This document shows, one piece after another, positions 8,651 through 17,192 of a DNA stretch of 64,000 bases. Every line of letters starts with the position of its first letter. Positions within the stretch are counted from its first letter, which is position 1. The notes beneath the pieces were generated by a model, which was given only the letters and a program-made list of their open reading frames with translations, was not told where the DNA came from and ran no database searches. The stretch lies in NCBI RefSeq assembly GCF_019635515.1, contig NZ_JAHBZI010000002.1:227664-291663 (forward strand), read 5' to 3'. A program made the position numbers and the translations under genes. The DNA is from Sphingomonas sp. (GTDB lineage Bacteria > Pseudomonadota > Alphaproteobacteria > Sphingomonadales > Sphingomonadaceae).

Positions 8651-10128
8651 CGGCAAGCCCGCCCTCGGGCGGCGTTTCCAGCCGCATGCTCCTGCTGGCA
8701 TTGTTCGGGCTGTTCGCGCTCGACAATGTGCTGGTGCCGGTGTTTCTCGGGAAGGTCGCGGTAGCCGCCGCTTCGGCGGTGATCGCGTGCGGATTTCTGG
8801 CATTGTCGTGGCGGCACGAGCGGGCTGCCGAGACGCGCGTCGCGTGGCGCACGCTTGGCATCTGCCTCGCCATCGCCTGCACCCTGTTGCTGCTCGGCGG
8901 CGAGGGGCGGCTGTTCTACGCCAATGAGGATTGGCAGGTCCGCGATGCTGTGCTTGCCGACATGGCGCGCAATCCGTGGCCATTTGCGTATCTGACCGAT
9001 CGCGGCGAACAGGTGCTGCGCGCGCCGCTTGGCATGTATCTGTTGCCGGCTCTGTTCGGCCGTGCGGCGGAGTTCGCGCTGCTCGCCTGCAACACGCTGG
9101 TGCTTGGCGTGATGCTCAGCCTGGCCTCGATGTTGTTCCGGGGTGCGCGCGCGCGGCGGATCGCGCTGGCGGTGTTGCTGGCGTTCAGTGGCCTCGACAT
9201 TGTCGGCACCTTGCTCGCCAATGCGAGTGGCATCGCGTCGTTCGACCATCTCGAACGCTGGGCGCCGCCGCTGCAATATTCCTCGGTGATCACCCTGATC
9301 TTCTGGGTGCCGCAGCACGCATTCGCCGGCTGGTTCTGCGCGTTGCTGTACCTGCTCCACCGTCGCGGCTTGGTCTCGCTTGGCACGCTCGCCGCGTCGA
9401 TCCCCATCGCCGCGATCTGGTCGCCGCTCGCCGTGATCGGTGCGCTGCCGCTAGCCGGCTGGGCAGGGGTGGGTGCTTTGCGGAGCCGCGCCTTGCGCTG
9501 GAGCGACATCGGCGTCGCGCTGGCCGCGCTTGCGGCGACTTTACCCGCGCTTGCCTATATCGCTTCCGACGCGCAAAAATTGCCCTCGGGGCTGCAAGCC
9601 GTCGCGCCGGTGTCGCTGATCCTGTTCCTGCTGCTCGAAGTCGCGCCGTTCGTGTGGATCGCGTGCCGCCTGCGCGCGACGGGCCGTTTCGGCGTGGATA
9701 GCCTCATACTGGTCGCGGTAACTCTGGCGCTGATCCCCTTCTTCCATATCGGCGAAGGCGGCGACTTCGTGATGCGCGCATCGATCGCACCGCTCGCGGT
9801 GCTGGCCGCGATCGTCGCCGCGAGCCTGATCGATACCGACTGGCGGGGCAACCGCCGCACCGCTGCGGTGATCGTGATCCTGTTATCGCTGGGGGCGGTG
9901 ACGGGCGTCGCCGAAATCGCCCGCGCGTTGCGCTATGCGCCCGCGCCATCCCCGGATTGTACCTTGCCCGAAGTCTGGACGCGTCAGACCGGCTGGGTCG
10001 CCCACATCTCCACCTATCTCGCCCGCAGCGAGGCGATACCGGCCTTCCTGCATCCGCAATCGCCGGTCGTGATCGTGCCGCGCATCGACCCAATCTGCTG
10101 GTCGCGCCCGTGGAAGACGACGCGCTGA
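8647..10128 (+). CDS. Multi-spanning membrane protein of the surface-sugar operon
   Basis: A 493-residue, strongly hydrophobic protein with at least ten likely membrane helices, starting at GTG 8647 in a 4-base overlap with rfbH and ending in a 4-base overlap with the next gene. No catalytic motif of a known family was recognised. A long stretch after the first helices (about residues 98-120) may be extracytoplasmic. Placement between a lipid-linked glycosyltransferase and a GT39-like protein suggests a membrane glycosyltransferase or export role, but this rests on context alone. Confidence 0.7.
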   Translation: MTASPPSGGVSSRMLLLALFGLFALDNVLVPVFLGKVAVAAASAVIACGFLALSWRHERAAETRVAWRTLGICLAIACTLLLLGGEGRLFYANEDWQVRDAVLADMARNPWPFAYLTDRGEQVLRAPLGMYLLPALFGRAAEFALLACNTLVLGVMLSLASMLFRGARARRIALAVLLAFSGLDIVGTLLANASGIASFDHLERWAPPLQYSSVITLIFWVPQHAFAGWFCALLYLLHRRGLVSLGTLAASIPIAAIWSPLAVIGALPLAGWAGVGALRSRALRWSDIGVALAALAATLPALAYIASDAQKLPSGLQAVAPVSLILFLLLEVAPFVWIACRLRATGRFGVDSLILVAVTLALIPFFHIGEGGDFVMRASIAPLAVLAAIVAASLIDTDWRGNRRTAAVIVILLSLGAVTGVAEIARALRYAPAPSPDCTLPEVWTRQTGWVAHISTYLARSEAIPAFLHPQSPVVIVPRIDPICWSRPWKTTR

Positions 10129-11573
10129 TGGCGCCGAGGACCGTCACCCGCATCGAATATGCGGCGGTCGCGCTGGCGCTGGTCGCGGGTATCGCGCACC
10201 GCGCCATTTTCGGCTGGTATTCGCCCTTCTGGCTCGACGAAGCCTATACCGGCGTCATCGCCTCGCAACCGGATATCGCCAGCCTGATCGACTGGTGCCG
10301 CCATGAACTGAGCGGGCCGTTCTTCTACGCGACGATATGGCTGTGGGAGAAGATCGCGGGCGATGGGGATCTGGCGTTGCGCCTGCCGAGCCTCGTCGCC
10401 TCATTGGGTGCGGTCGCGCTGATCGCGATCTGGGGCGGTGCGGACCGCCGCGAGCGCCGGGTGTGGGCGGCGCTGACCATGGTGTGGTTGCCGGGCCTCG
10501 TCTTCGTGGCGCAGGCGCGCCCGCAGGCGTTGCTGTTCCTGCTGGCGACCGCGCAGACCATCGCCTTTCTGCGCTGTGTCGAGGCGCGGTCGTCGCGCTG
10601 GCTGACGCTCTGGTCGGCGATCGGCGCGCTGATGCTGCTGACGCATATCTACGCCGCGGCGATCATCGGGCTACAGGGGCTGTGCCTGCTCTGGACCTTC
10701 GGGGATCGCCCGCGCGCGCTCTGGCCTTCGATCGTGATCTTCGCGGTCGTCGCGGCGTGGCTGCCGTTCCAGCTCGCCTTCCTGCTCGATTTCCTCAAGC
10801 CCGGAATGGCTTGGTATCCCGTCTCCGGCCCGGCCGAAGCGTTCAAGCTGCCTTACCATCTGTTCGGAGTGAATGTGATGGCATTCGCCGTGGTGGCGAT
10901 CGTGGCGGTGGTCCTCGCCAGGCAAATTGCCGATCGCCGATCCGCCGGCACCCGGCTGCCCTATTCGCGCGGCGAAGCGATGGTGATGCTGTCCGGGCTG
11001 ATCGCGGCGGTGGCGGTGTTCGGCTTCGGGTTCCTCCGCCCCTCATTCACCCCGCGCTACCTGATCCCGTACATGCCCGCCTTGCTGTTCGGGCTGACAC
11101 TCATCCTCTGCCGGACGCGGTTTCTCGCCGGGTTGCTGCCCAGCATCCTGCTCGTCGCCTGGGCGGGTGCGGCAGCGCAGAACGCGATCAGCTATGCCGG
11201 CGTCGAGGAACAGCAGACCCTCTATCCGCTTGAGTTCCAGCGCGGCTCCGACTGGCTGATGGCGCATGATGCCCGGCGCGTGATGTTCGTGTGGGACAAT
11301 CCCGCCAGCGCGCTCAGCGGCGAGCGCTACCAGACGCAGGTTGGCGCCTTTTTCTTTCGCCGCGCCGGCTATGCGGCGGAGGTCCGGGCCGTGCATCTCG
11401 ATCATGCCGGGCAGAGCCCTGCCCGGCTCGCGCAACTGGCGCGGGCGCGGCGCGCGGCGATCCTGTGGGTCGGCGGCAGCGATTATCCCGCCGGGCTGCG
11501 CGGCATCGCCGATCTCGTCTGCCGCGATTTCGGCGCCGGGCCGAGCAAATCGATCGCCTGCGTTCGCCGGTAA
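10128..11573 (+). CDS. Membrane glycosyltransferase, GT39/ArnT-like
   Basis: 481 residues with about ten predicted membrane helices. After the first helix the segment WLDEAYTGVIA (about residues 30-40) carries the Asp-Glu pair in the first periplasmic loop that is the catalytic signature of ArnT/PMT-type GT-C enzymes. These take a sugar from a polyprenyl-phosphate carrier and place it on lipid A, protein or polysaccharide outside the inner membrane. It could use the product of the GT2 enzyme at 6270. ATG 10128 overlaps the previous stop (ATGA); an in-frame start at 9957 would run antisense to the family pattern and overlap the upstream gene by about 170 bases. It ends the operon, facing a minus-strand operon. 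Confidence 0.8.
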   Translation: MAPRTVTRIEYAAVALALVAGIAHRAIFGWYSPFWLDEAYTGVIASQPDIASLIDWCRHELSGPFFYATIWLWEKIAGDGDLALRLPSLVASLGAVALIAIWGGADRRERRVWAALTMVWLPGLVFVAQARPQALLFLLATAQTIAFLRCVEARSSRWLTLWSAIGALMLLTHIYAAAIIGLQGLCLLWTFGDRPRALWPSIVIFAVVAAWLPFQLAFLLDFLKPGMAWYPVSGPAEAFKLPYHLFGVNVMAFAVVAIVAVVLARQIADRRSAGTRLPYSRGEAMVMLSGLIAAVAVFGFGFLRPSFTPRYLIPYMPALLFGLTLILCRTRFLAGLLPSILLVAWAGAAAQNAISYAGVEEQQTLYPLEFQRGSDWLMAHDARRVMFVWDNPASALSGERYQTQVGAFFFRRAGYAAEVRAVHLDHAGQSPARLAQLARARRAAILWVGGSDYPAGLRGIADLVCRDFGAGPSKSIACVRR

Positions 11574-11669
11574 ACGCCCGCGCCAATTTGCCGGCAAGGT
11601 GGCGGAGCGATGCCAGACGTAGAGCACCCTCGCCTCTTCCATCGGGCCTCGTCCATCCAGGGGGGCAAT

Positions 11670-12992
11670 TCAGGGGGTTCCACTATGGATGCGCTCGGCG
11701 AGCATCTCATGTGGCCGCGCGGCTCGGTAAAAGAGCAAGGCTGCAATGGGAGCGCAGGTCATTGCCACTGCCGCCAGCGACCAACGAAGGCCGACCGCGC
11801 CGAACACATGGTCTGTTAGCAATGCCACCGAGAGCGGACCCAGCGTCATGCCGAGCAGGCCGATGAGCAGATAGTAAAGCGCCGCGGCCATGCCGCGATG
11901 CTGCGTCGGTACCGCCGACTGCATGGCCGCGATCGCAAGGCCGCTCGGCACGGTATAAGTCAACAGCCCCGGCGCGAACCATGCAAGGGCCAGGCCCTGC
12001 GTAGGCGCAGCAAAAGCGAGCGCCATCAGCGGTCCGGTCAACGCCGCGGCACCGGCGCAGACGACCAGTTCCGCGGATCCCAGGCGGCGGCCGATGCGCG
12101 CCGCCACCGCGGCGCCGGCTAGGCCACCACCGCCGCCAAAAACCAGTAGCACGGCCCCATATTGGAATCCGACTTCGGACGCGCTCATGCCATAGGTGCG
12201 GATGAAGAATGCGGGCACCCAGCCAAGCAGGCCATAAGCCAGGATCGCGTAGAGAACCATCGCAGTGACCAGCGGGGCGAACACCGCGCTGTGCACTTGC
12301 AGATGCCGCCACAGACTGGTGCCCTGATCATCCCGCGCTGCCGCTGCCCGCCACTCGCGGCGCGGTTCGGCGATGGTCAACGCGAGTGCCGTCACCGTCA
12401 GCCCCCCCACGCCGACGATCAGGAATACCGCCTGCCACGACGCCACCTGCCCGACGACCGGCAGGGCGTAATGCGGAGATTGCGCCACGATCGCGATCAC
12501 CGTGCCGCCGAGCAGCAGCGCCGCCCCGGCCCCGATGCTCGAAGCCGCGGTATAGACGCTCATCGCCAGCGTCCTGCGGTGCGGTGGGAAACTGTCCGAG
12601 ATCAACGACACCGCCGAGGGCGGCAGCGCCGCCTCTCCCGCGCCGACGCCCAGGCGCGCCAGCAGCAGATGGGTGAACGAGTTCGCCAACCCGCATGCCG
12701 CGGTGGCGACACACCATACCGCGCTGCCGATCGTCACCAGCCAGCGCCGCGGATAGCGATCGGCCATCCAGCCAAAGGGTAGCCCCAATACCGTGTAGAG
12801 GATTGCGAAGGCCATGCCCTGAAGCAGCGCGAATTCGGTATCTGTAAGGCTCAGGTCGGCCTTGATCGGCTCGACCAGCAAGCCGATGACGACGCGATCG
12901 ACGAATGAAACCATATAGGCCGCGAACAGCACGGCGACCGTCCACCATGCCGCGAGCGGACTGGGCAACGCGTCACTCGATCGTGTCGTCAT
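11670..12992 (-). CDS. MFS transporter (spinster-like)
   Basis: 440 residues with twelve likely membrane helices and the MFS loop 2-3 motif GWMADRYPRRW (about 76-86). The N-terminal helix segment SFVDRVVIGLLVEPIK is typical of the spinster/hexuronate-like MFS group common in sphingomonads. It is the last gene of a minus-strand operon beginning at 17023, starting 4 bases inside the CoA-transferase gene. The operon encodes CoA activation, hydration and cleavage of a short acid, so this transporter probably imports that acid across the inner membrane. Substrate is inferred from context only. Confidence 0.85.
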   Translation of the reverse strand: MTTRSSDALPSPLAAWWTVAVLFAAYMVSFVDRVVIGLLVEPIKADLSLTDTEFALLQGMAFAILYTVLGLPFGWMADRYPRRWLVTIGSAVWCVATAACGLANSFTHLLLARLGVGAGEAALPPSAVSLISDSFPPHRRTLAMSVYTAASSIGAGAALLLGGTVIAIVAQSPHYALPVVGQVASWQAVFLIVGVGGLTVTALALTIAEPRREWRAAAARDDQGTSLWRHLQVHSAVFAPLVTAMVLYAILAYGLLGWVPAFFIRTYGMSASEVGFQYGAVLLVFGGGGGLAGAAVAARIGRRLGSAELVVCAGAAALTGPLMALAFAAPTQGLALAWFAPGLLTYTVPSGLAIAAMQSAVPTQHRGMAAALYYLLIGLLGMTLGPLSVALLTDHVFGAVGLRWSLAAVAMTCAPIAALLFYRAARPHEMLAERIHSGTP

Positions 12993-14242
12993 GGCTGCCT
13001 GCTTTCTTCCTCGAGCGTTTCACGAAACTGCGGAGCGGCAATCGCGATCAGGCGGCGGCGGCGCTCGGTATCACCGATGCCGGTCAGCTCGGCCGCGCCG
13101 AACTCGGTCACCACCACATCGACGTCCACCCGCGGCGTCGTGACATGGCTGACCGGCCTCGCGGTGATATTGCTGGCCTTGCCGTCCGGTGTCACGGCAG
13201 ACACGGCGATGATGCTGCGCCCGTGCGGCGCGCGGGCGGCGGCGCGCGAGAATTCGGCCTGCCCGCCGATCGCGCCGATCTGGCGTCGGCCGATGCGCTC
13301 GGAATTGACTTGGCCCGACAAATCGACTTGCAACGCTCCGTTGACCGAGACGAGATTGCCGATCTCCGCGGCACGGCCATGCGTCGTCTCGATCTCTGTC
13401 AGATGCAGCGCCGGATCGTCGCGCACCAGGCGATAGAGCGCGGCATCGCCCATCACAGATCCGATCACTGCCTTGCCCGGAAACAAGGGATGATATGCGC
13501 CGGTCGCCACGCCGTCGCGGATCAGCCGCATCAGGCCGGGGCCAAGCAACCCGCTATGGATGCCGAGGTCGCGGCGATCGGCGAGCTCCGCGCACAGTGC
13601 CTCCGGCACGCCACCGACTCCCAATTGCAGCGTCGCGCCGTCGCCGACATAATCGGCAATCGTCCGGGCGATGGTCCGCGTGGTGTTGCTGACCGGAGCG
13701 GAAGCAAGCGCGGGCGGCGGCGAATTGGTTTCGACCAGCACGTCAATTTCGTCAGCGCCAATAGTGATCCCGGGGATGGGGGGCAAAGCGTGATTGACCT
13801 CGGCCACAACCAGCCGTGCCGATCGGATCGCCGCGGGCAGATGCATCGCCGTCAGGCCGAGCGAATAGCGCCCATCCGCGCCGGGCGGCGGCACCGCGAT
13901 GACGACGATGTCGAAGCGCAACGCACGACGCGCGATCAATCCCGGAAACTGGCCCAGCGCGACCGGCAACACCTCCAGCACGCCCGCATCGGCCAGCGCG
14001 CGGGTCGTGCCCAGCGCCCCATAGCTGGCGAAACTTAAGGCATCGGCATGTTCGGGGCGGAAGCGCGTGGAGAGCATCATGCCGAGAAATATGCGGACCC
14101 GCTCCAGCCGGTGACGTTGCGCAATCAGCACGTCCGCGAGCGCGCCCGCCTCACCCGCGCCCTCGCCGAACAAGACCGTTTCACCGGACCGGACCAATGC
14201 CGAAAAGTCGATCGCGTCGATCCCGGCTAGGCGCTGAGTCAT
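12989..14242 (-). CDS. Acetyl-CoA hydrolase/4-hydroxybutyrate-type CoA-transferase
   Basis: 417 residues of the acetyl-CoA hydrolase/transferase family (4-hydroxybutyrate CoA-transferase, RipA). Recognisable segments are GDGATLQLGVGGVPEAL (about 200-216), VSVNGALQVDLSGQVNSE in the C-terminal half and VTEFGAAEL near the end. It would move CoA from a donor such as acetyl- or succinyl-CoA to the imported acid. At the place where characterised members carry their catalytic glutamate (GIHSEM-like), this protein reads GIHSG (227-231), so it may belong to a divergent subfamily. It overlaps both neighbours by 4 bases. Together with the MaoC and CitE genes it recalls the Rip itaconate genes. Confidence 0.85.
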   Translation of the reverse strand: MTQRLAGIDAIDFSALVRSGETVLFGEGAGEAGALADVLIAQRHRLERVRIFLGMMLSTRFRPEHADALSFASYGALGTTRALADAGVLEVLPVALGQFPGLIARRALRFDIVVIAVPPPGADGRYSLGLTAMHLPAAIRSARLVVAEVNHALPPIPGITIGADEIDVLVETNSPPPALASAPVSNTTRTIARTIADYVGDGATLQLGVGGVPEALCAELADRRDLGIHSGLLGPGLMRLIRDGVATGAYHPLFPGKAVIGSVMGDAALYRLVRDDPALHLTEIETTHGRAAEIGNLVSVNGALQVDLSGQVNSERIGRRQIGAIGGQAEFSRAAARAPHGRSIIAVSAVTPDGKASNITARPVSHVTTPRVDVDVVVTEFGAAELTGIGDTERRRRLIAIAAPQFRETLEEESRQP

Positions 14243-15069
14243 CTCGCTGACCGCACGGTCGCTTCGGCCTGACGGGCGAGTGGCTCGTCGATCATCCTGC
14301 CCTCGAAGGCGATGGCGCCAAGGCCGCGCGCTTTCGCTTCGGCATAAGCCTGAATCAGGCGCTGCGCGGCAGCAACCGCATCAGGGTGCGGCCGGAACAC
14401 CGCATTCGCCCGCGCAACCTGCGCCGGGGTCACGCACATCTTGCCGGTATAGCCGAGCGCCCGGCCCAGTTGCGCATCGGCATCGAAACGTACCTCGTCG
14501 CGAATATCGACAGTGACCAGGTCCAGCGCCGGCACCCGGGCACGGCGCGCCGCGATCGCCACCCGCGAACGCGGATAGAGTACTTCCTCACCGCCCGGGG
14601 TTCGCGCCCCGCCCAGATCGGCGACATAGTCCTCGGCACCGAAGAACACGCCAAGCTCCGCCGCGCCGGCAATGGCATCGGCGGCATGGACGCCCTCGAC
14701 AGACTCGATCCCTCCCAATACCGGCAGGCCGGTGGCATGAGCGGTGTGCATCACCTCGTCAGCGGATTCGGCCTTGGACAAAATCGCACCGTCGCATCCG
14801 CAGCCGGCTATCGCCGCGCAATCAGCGGCGTAGTCTTCGGTGCCTGCGGCGTTGAGCCGCACCCATATCCGCGCGTTCGGGTTAGCCGCTTCGCGTGCCG
14901 CCCGGACGATCTCCGCCAAGGCAGCCCGCGCCGCCGGACGCGCCGCCGGCGCCAGCCCATCTTCGAGATCGATGGCAAAGGCATCCGCCGCCACTCGCCC
15001 GAACTTGGCAACGAAGTCCGCCCGGTTCGCGGGCGCAAAAAGCAGCGAGCGGACCGGGCCGGCGATCAT
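14239..15069 (-). CDS. CitE-family CoA ester lyase (HpcH/HpaI fold)
   Basis: 276 residues of the CitE-like lyase family, which cleave CoA esters such as citramalyl-CoA or malyl-CoA into acetyl-CoA plus a 2-oxoacid. Seen motifs: SLLFAPANR near the start, AFAIDLEDGLAP (Mg-binding and substrate region), GGIESVEGV with the metal-binding glutamate, FFGAEDYVADLGG with the second acidic ligand, and GYTGKMCVTPAQV near the C-terminus. ATG 15069 overlaps the MaoC stop codon (ATGA) and gives the standard N-terminus; an in-frame start at 15108 would only add an atypical tail. In the operon it follows a hydratase, so a hydrated CoA ester is the likely substrate. Confidence 0.88.
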   Translation of the reverse strand: MIAGPVRSLLFAPANRADFVAKFGRVAADAFAIDLEDGLAPAARPAARAALAEIVRAAREAANPNARIWVRLNAAGTEDYAADCAAIAGCGCDGAILSKAESADEVMHTAHATGLPVLGGIESVEGVHAADAIAGAAELGVFFGAEDYVADLGGARTPGGEEVLYPRSRVAIAARRARVPALDLVTVDIRDEVRFDADAQLGRALGYTGKMCVTPAQVARANAVFRPHPDAVAAAQRLIQAYAEAKARGLGAIAFEGRMIDEPLARQAEATVRSAR

Positions 15070-15521
15070 GCCGCGGGACGCCCCTTCATCAGCGCCGCGC
15101 GCTCGCAAATCGCGACGAGTTCATCGGCCTGATTATAGGCATTGTGCACGAAGGTCACGATGCCCTGCCCCGGCCGCGAACTGCTCGTCCGCTTGTCCTT
15201 GACGAGGGTGGTGACGCGGATCGTGTCGCCGTGAAATACCGGCTTGGGAAAGCGCACATCCGACATGCCGAGATTGGCGACCGTGGTGCCAAAAGTGGTG
15301 TCGTTGACCGTCATGCCGATCATCAATCCCAGCGTGAACAGCGAATTGACCAGCGGCTTGCCGAACTCGGTCGTCTTGGCGAACTCGAAATCGATGTGCA
15401 GCGGCTGGACGTTCATCGTCAGGTTGGAGAAGAGCATATTGTCATATTCGGTGACGGTGCGCCGCCACGCATGCTCGAAAACCTGACCGACCTCGAACTC
15501 CTCGAACCACAAGCCGCTCAT
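15066..15521 (-). CDS. MaoC-like hydratase (itaconyl-/mesaconyl-CoA hydratase type)
   Basis: A 151-residue single hot-dog-fold protein of the MaoC dehydratase family. The active-site region reads MNVQPLHIDFEFAKTTEFG, with the His of the family's NP-x-H motif, followed by LVNSLFTLGLM. This form resembles the hydratases for branched C5-dicarboxyl-CoA esters more than the (R)-specific fatty enoyl-CoA hydratases. It overlaps the acyl-CoA dehydrogenase gene by 4 bases upstream and the lyase gene by 4 bases downstream, so the three are translationally coupled. Predicted step: hydration of an unsaturated CoA ester before lyase cleavage. Confidence 0.85.
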   Translation of the reverse strand: MSGLWFEEFEVGQVFEHAWRRTVTEYDNMLFSNLTMNVQPLHIDFEFAKTTEFGKPLVNSLFTLGLMIGMTVNDTTFGTTVANLGMSDVRFPKPVFHGDTIRVTTLVKDKRTSSSRPGQGIVTFVHNAYNQADELVAICERAALMKGRPAA

Positions 15522-17023
15522 CGGGCGAACAGCCCGTCGGCGATCGCCATGGCGAGCGCATCTTCGGAAGCGCCGCTGGCCCGAACCGCCGCTGCGAGCG
15601 CGTCGAGATCAGCGCCGCCGCCGGTGCGCTGGACGTCGCCGATGATCGTCCGCGCAGCCGCGAGCGCGAGGAACCGCCCCGCGTCGCTGCCCTGGCCGAC
15701 GGTCTCGGCGGCTTCGAGCGCCATCGCGCTTTCGGCGAGGCGGACATGGAAGGCGGCATTCTGTGCCCGTTCATCCGCATGCGCAGCCGCAAGCCATGCT
15801 TCATAGGTGCGGCGTGCAGCCGTCAGCAAATCGCCGCTGCCGACACCGCGCGCTTCGCCGGTTGCGGCGCGCTTGGCTTCGGCCCTGCCGATAATCGAGC
15901 GCTGCACTTCGGAGGCGCCCTCATAAATCGTTGTCGGGCGGACGGCGCGTGAGAGCATCTCGATTTCCTGCCCGACGATCACGCCGCGGCCGCCATGGAT
16001 CTGCTGCGCTTCATAGATGATCTCGACCGCCGCCTCGGTCGAGAAGGCCTTGGCCATCGCGCCTTCAAGCACTGTGCGCTGGCCACTGTCGCGCAAGGTT
16101 GCAGCGCGCTCGATCAGCGCAGTGCCACCGGCGATCAATGCCGCCATGCGCCCGGCTTTCAGACGAATGCCGGGAAGCGTTGCGAGATTGCTGCCAAAGG
16201 CCTCGCGCCCATTGGCAAAGTCGACCGCCAGATCGAGCGCGCGCCGCGCCATGCCGATGGTCGCCGCGCCCACCGAGGGCCGGAAAATCTCGAGCGTGCC
16301 GAGGCAGGCGCGCAGCCCATCGCCCGGATCGCCCAACCGCTGCGCATCGGACAGGCGGCAATTGTCGAAATCGAGATAGCCGATGGCGTGCGGCGCCTGA
16401 AGATGGATGCCGCCCCGCGCGGTAAAGCCGGGCGTGCCCGCCTCGACCAGAAACGCCGTCACCGCGCGCTTGTCTTCCTCGCCGCCGGTGCGGGCGAAGG
16501 TGATATAGACATCGGCATCGGGCGCGCCGGAGATGAACATCTTCGATCCGTTGAGCACCCAATCGTCGCCGTCGCGGTGCGCGCGGGTCTTCATCCCGAG
16601 CACGTCCGAACCGCTGTGCGGCTCGGTCAGCGCGAAGGAGAAGAGCGTCTTGCCCGCGATCAGGCCGGGCAGATAGCGCTGATGCTGGTCCTCGGTCCCC
16701 ATCCGCACAATCGCGCTGGTGCCCAGCCCCTGGATCGCGAAGTGCGTGTCGATCAGCGCGTCGTGATATCCGAACCGCTCGCGCAGCAGGCACAGGATCG
16801 CCGAATAGCGGTCCACCTGCCCCTGTCCGCCCACTTCGGTCGGCAGGGTCAGCCCGAACAGATGCTCGCCCGCAATCGCCTCGATCAGCGGGCGGCACGT
16901 CGCGCCGTGATCGGCCCAGCCATGGACGATGGGCAGCAGCACATTGGTACACAGCCGGTCGACTCGCGCGGTCAGCTCGGCGTCGGTTTCGGCGGTCTGC
17001 ACCGGATTGAGTATGGTCTGCAT
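15518..17023 (-). CDS. Acyl-CoA dehydrogenase, first gene of the minus-strand operon
   Basis: 501 residues, longer than the usual 380-400. The FAD-binding middle region includes FSFALTEPHSGSD and the substrate-side WVLNGSKMFISGAPDADV; the C-terminal helical domain ends its core with IYEGASEVQRSIIGRAEAK. The final 100 residues are an additional helical segment without clear match. It should introduce an alpha-beta double bond in a CoA ester and pass electrons to ETF. It opens the operon acyl-CoA dehydrogenase, MaoC, CitE, CoA-transferase, MFS. Its upstream gap of 170 bases to the divergent E1-alpha gene holds a TetR-type operator (17094-17113). Confidence 0.88.
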   Translation of the reverse strand: MQTILNPVQTAETDAELTARVDRLCTNVLLPIVHGWADHGATCRPLIEAIAGEHLFGLTLPTEVGGQGQVDRYSAILCLLRERFGYHDALIDTHFAIQGLGTSAIVRMGTEDQHQRYLPGLIAGKTLFSFALTEPHSGSDVLGMKTRAHRDGDDWVLNGSKMFISGAPDADVYITFARTGGEEDKRAVTAFLVEAGTPGFTARGGIHLQAPHAIGYLDFDNCRLSDAQRLGDPGDGLRACLGTLEIFRPSVGAATIGMARRALDLAVDFANGREAFGSNLATLPGIRLKAGRMAALIAGGTALIERAATLRDSGQRTVLEGAMAKAFSTEAAVEIIYEAQQIHGGRGVIVGQEIEMLSRAVRPTTIYEGASEVQRSIIGRAEAKRAATGEARGVGSGDLLTAARRTYEAWLAAAHADERAQNAAFHVRLAESAMALEAAETVGQGSDAGRFLALAAARTIIGDVQRTGGGADLDALAAAVRASGASEDALAMAIADGLFAR

Positions 17024-17076
17024 GGCGGTCTTCTCCCCAAGTTACCGGCACTGGCCGCAAGCGGCGCCGGGCCTTC

Positions 17077-17113
17077 TTGACAGCCATCTTAGGTACATAC
17101 TACTCGGTAGGTC
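17077..17113 (+). promoter_or_regulatory. Divergent control region: TTGACA element and TetR-regulon operator
   Basis: The palindrome TACATACT-N4-GGTAGGTC at 17094-17113 matches AACMTACT-N4-AGTAKGTT at 13 of 16 positions. A TTGACA hexamer (17077-17082) lies 11 bases before it, with the same spacing as at 26849-26885. It sits between the minus-strand acyl-CoA dehydrogenase operon and the plus-strand E1-alpha operon and could control both. The binding protein is inferred to be the TetR protein at 23663. Confidence 0.6.
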
Positions 17114-17192
17114 AACTACGCCAACGGGTGTTGTTGCAATATTCCGGCGGTATCCGCATCCCCGCCGGAGACGAGATGAGGAGTCGCCCGCC

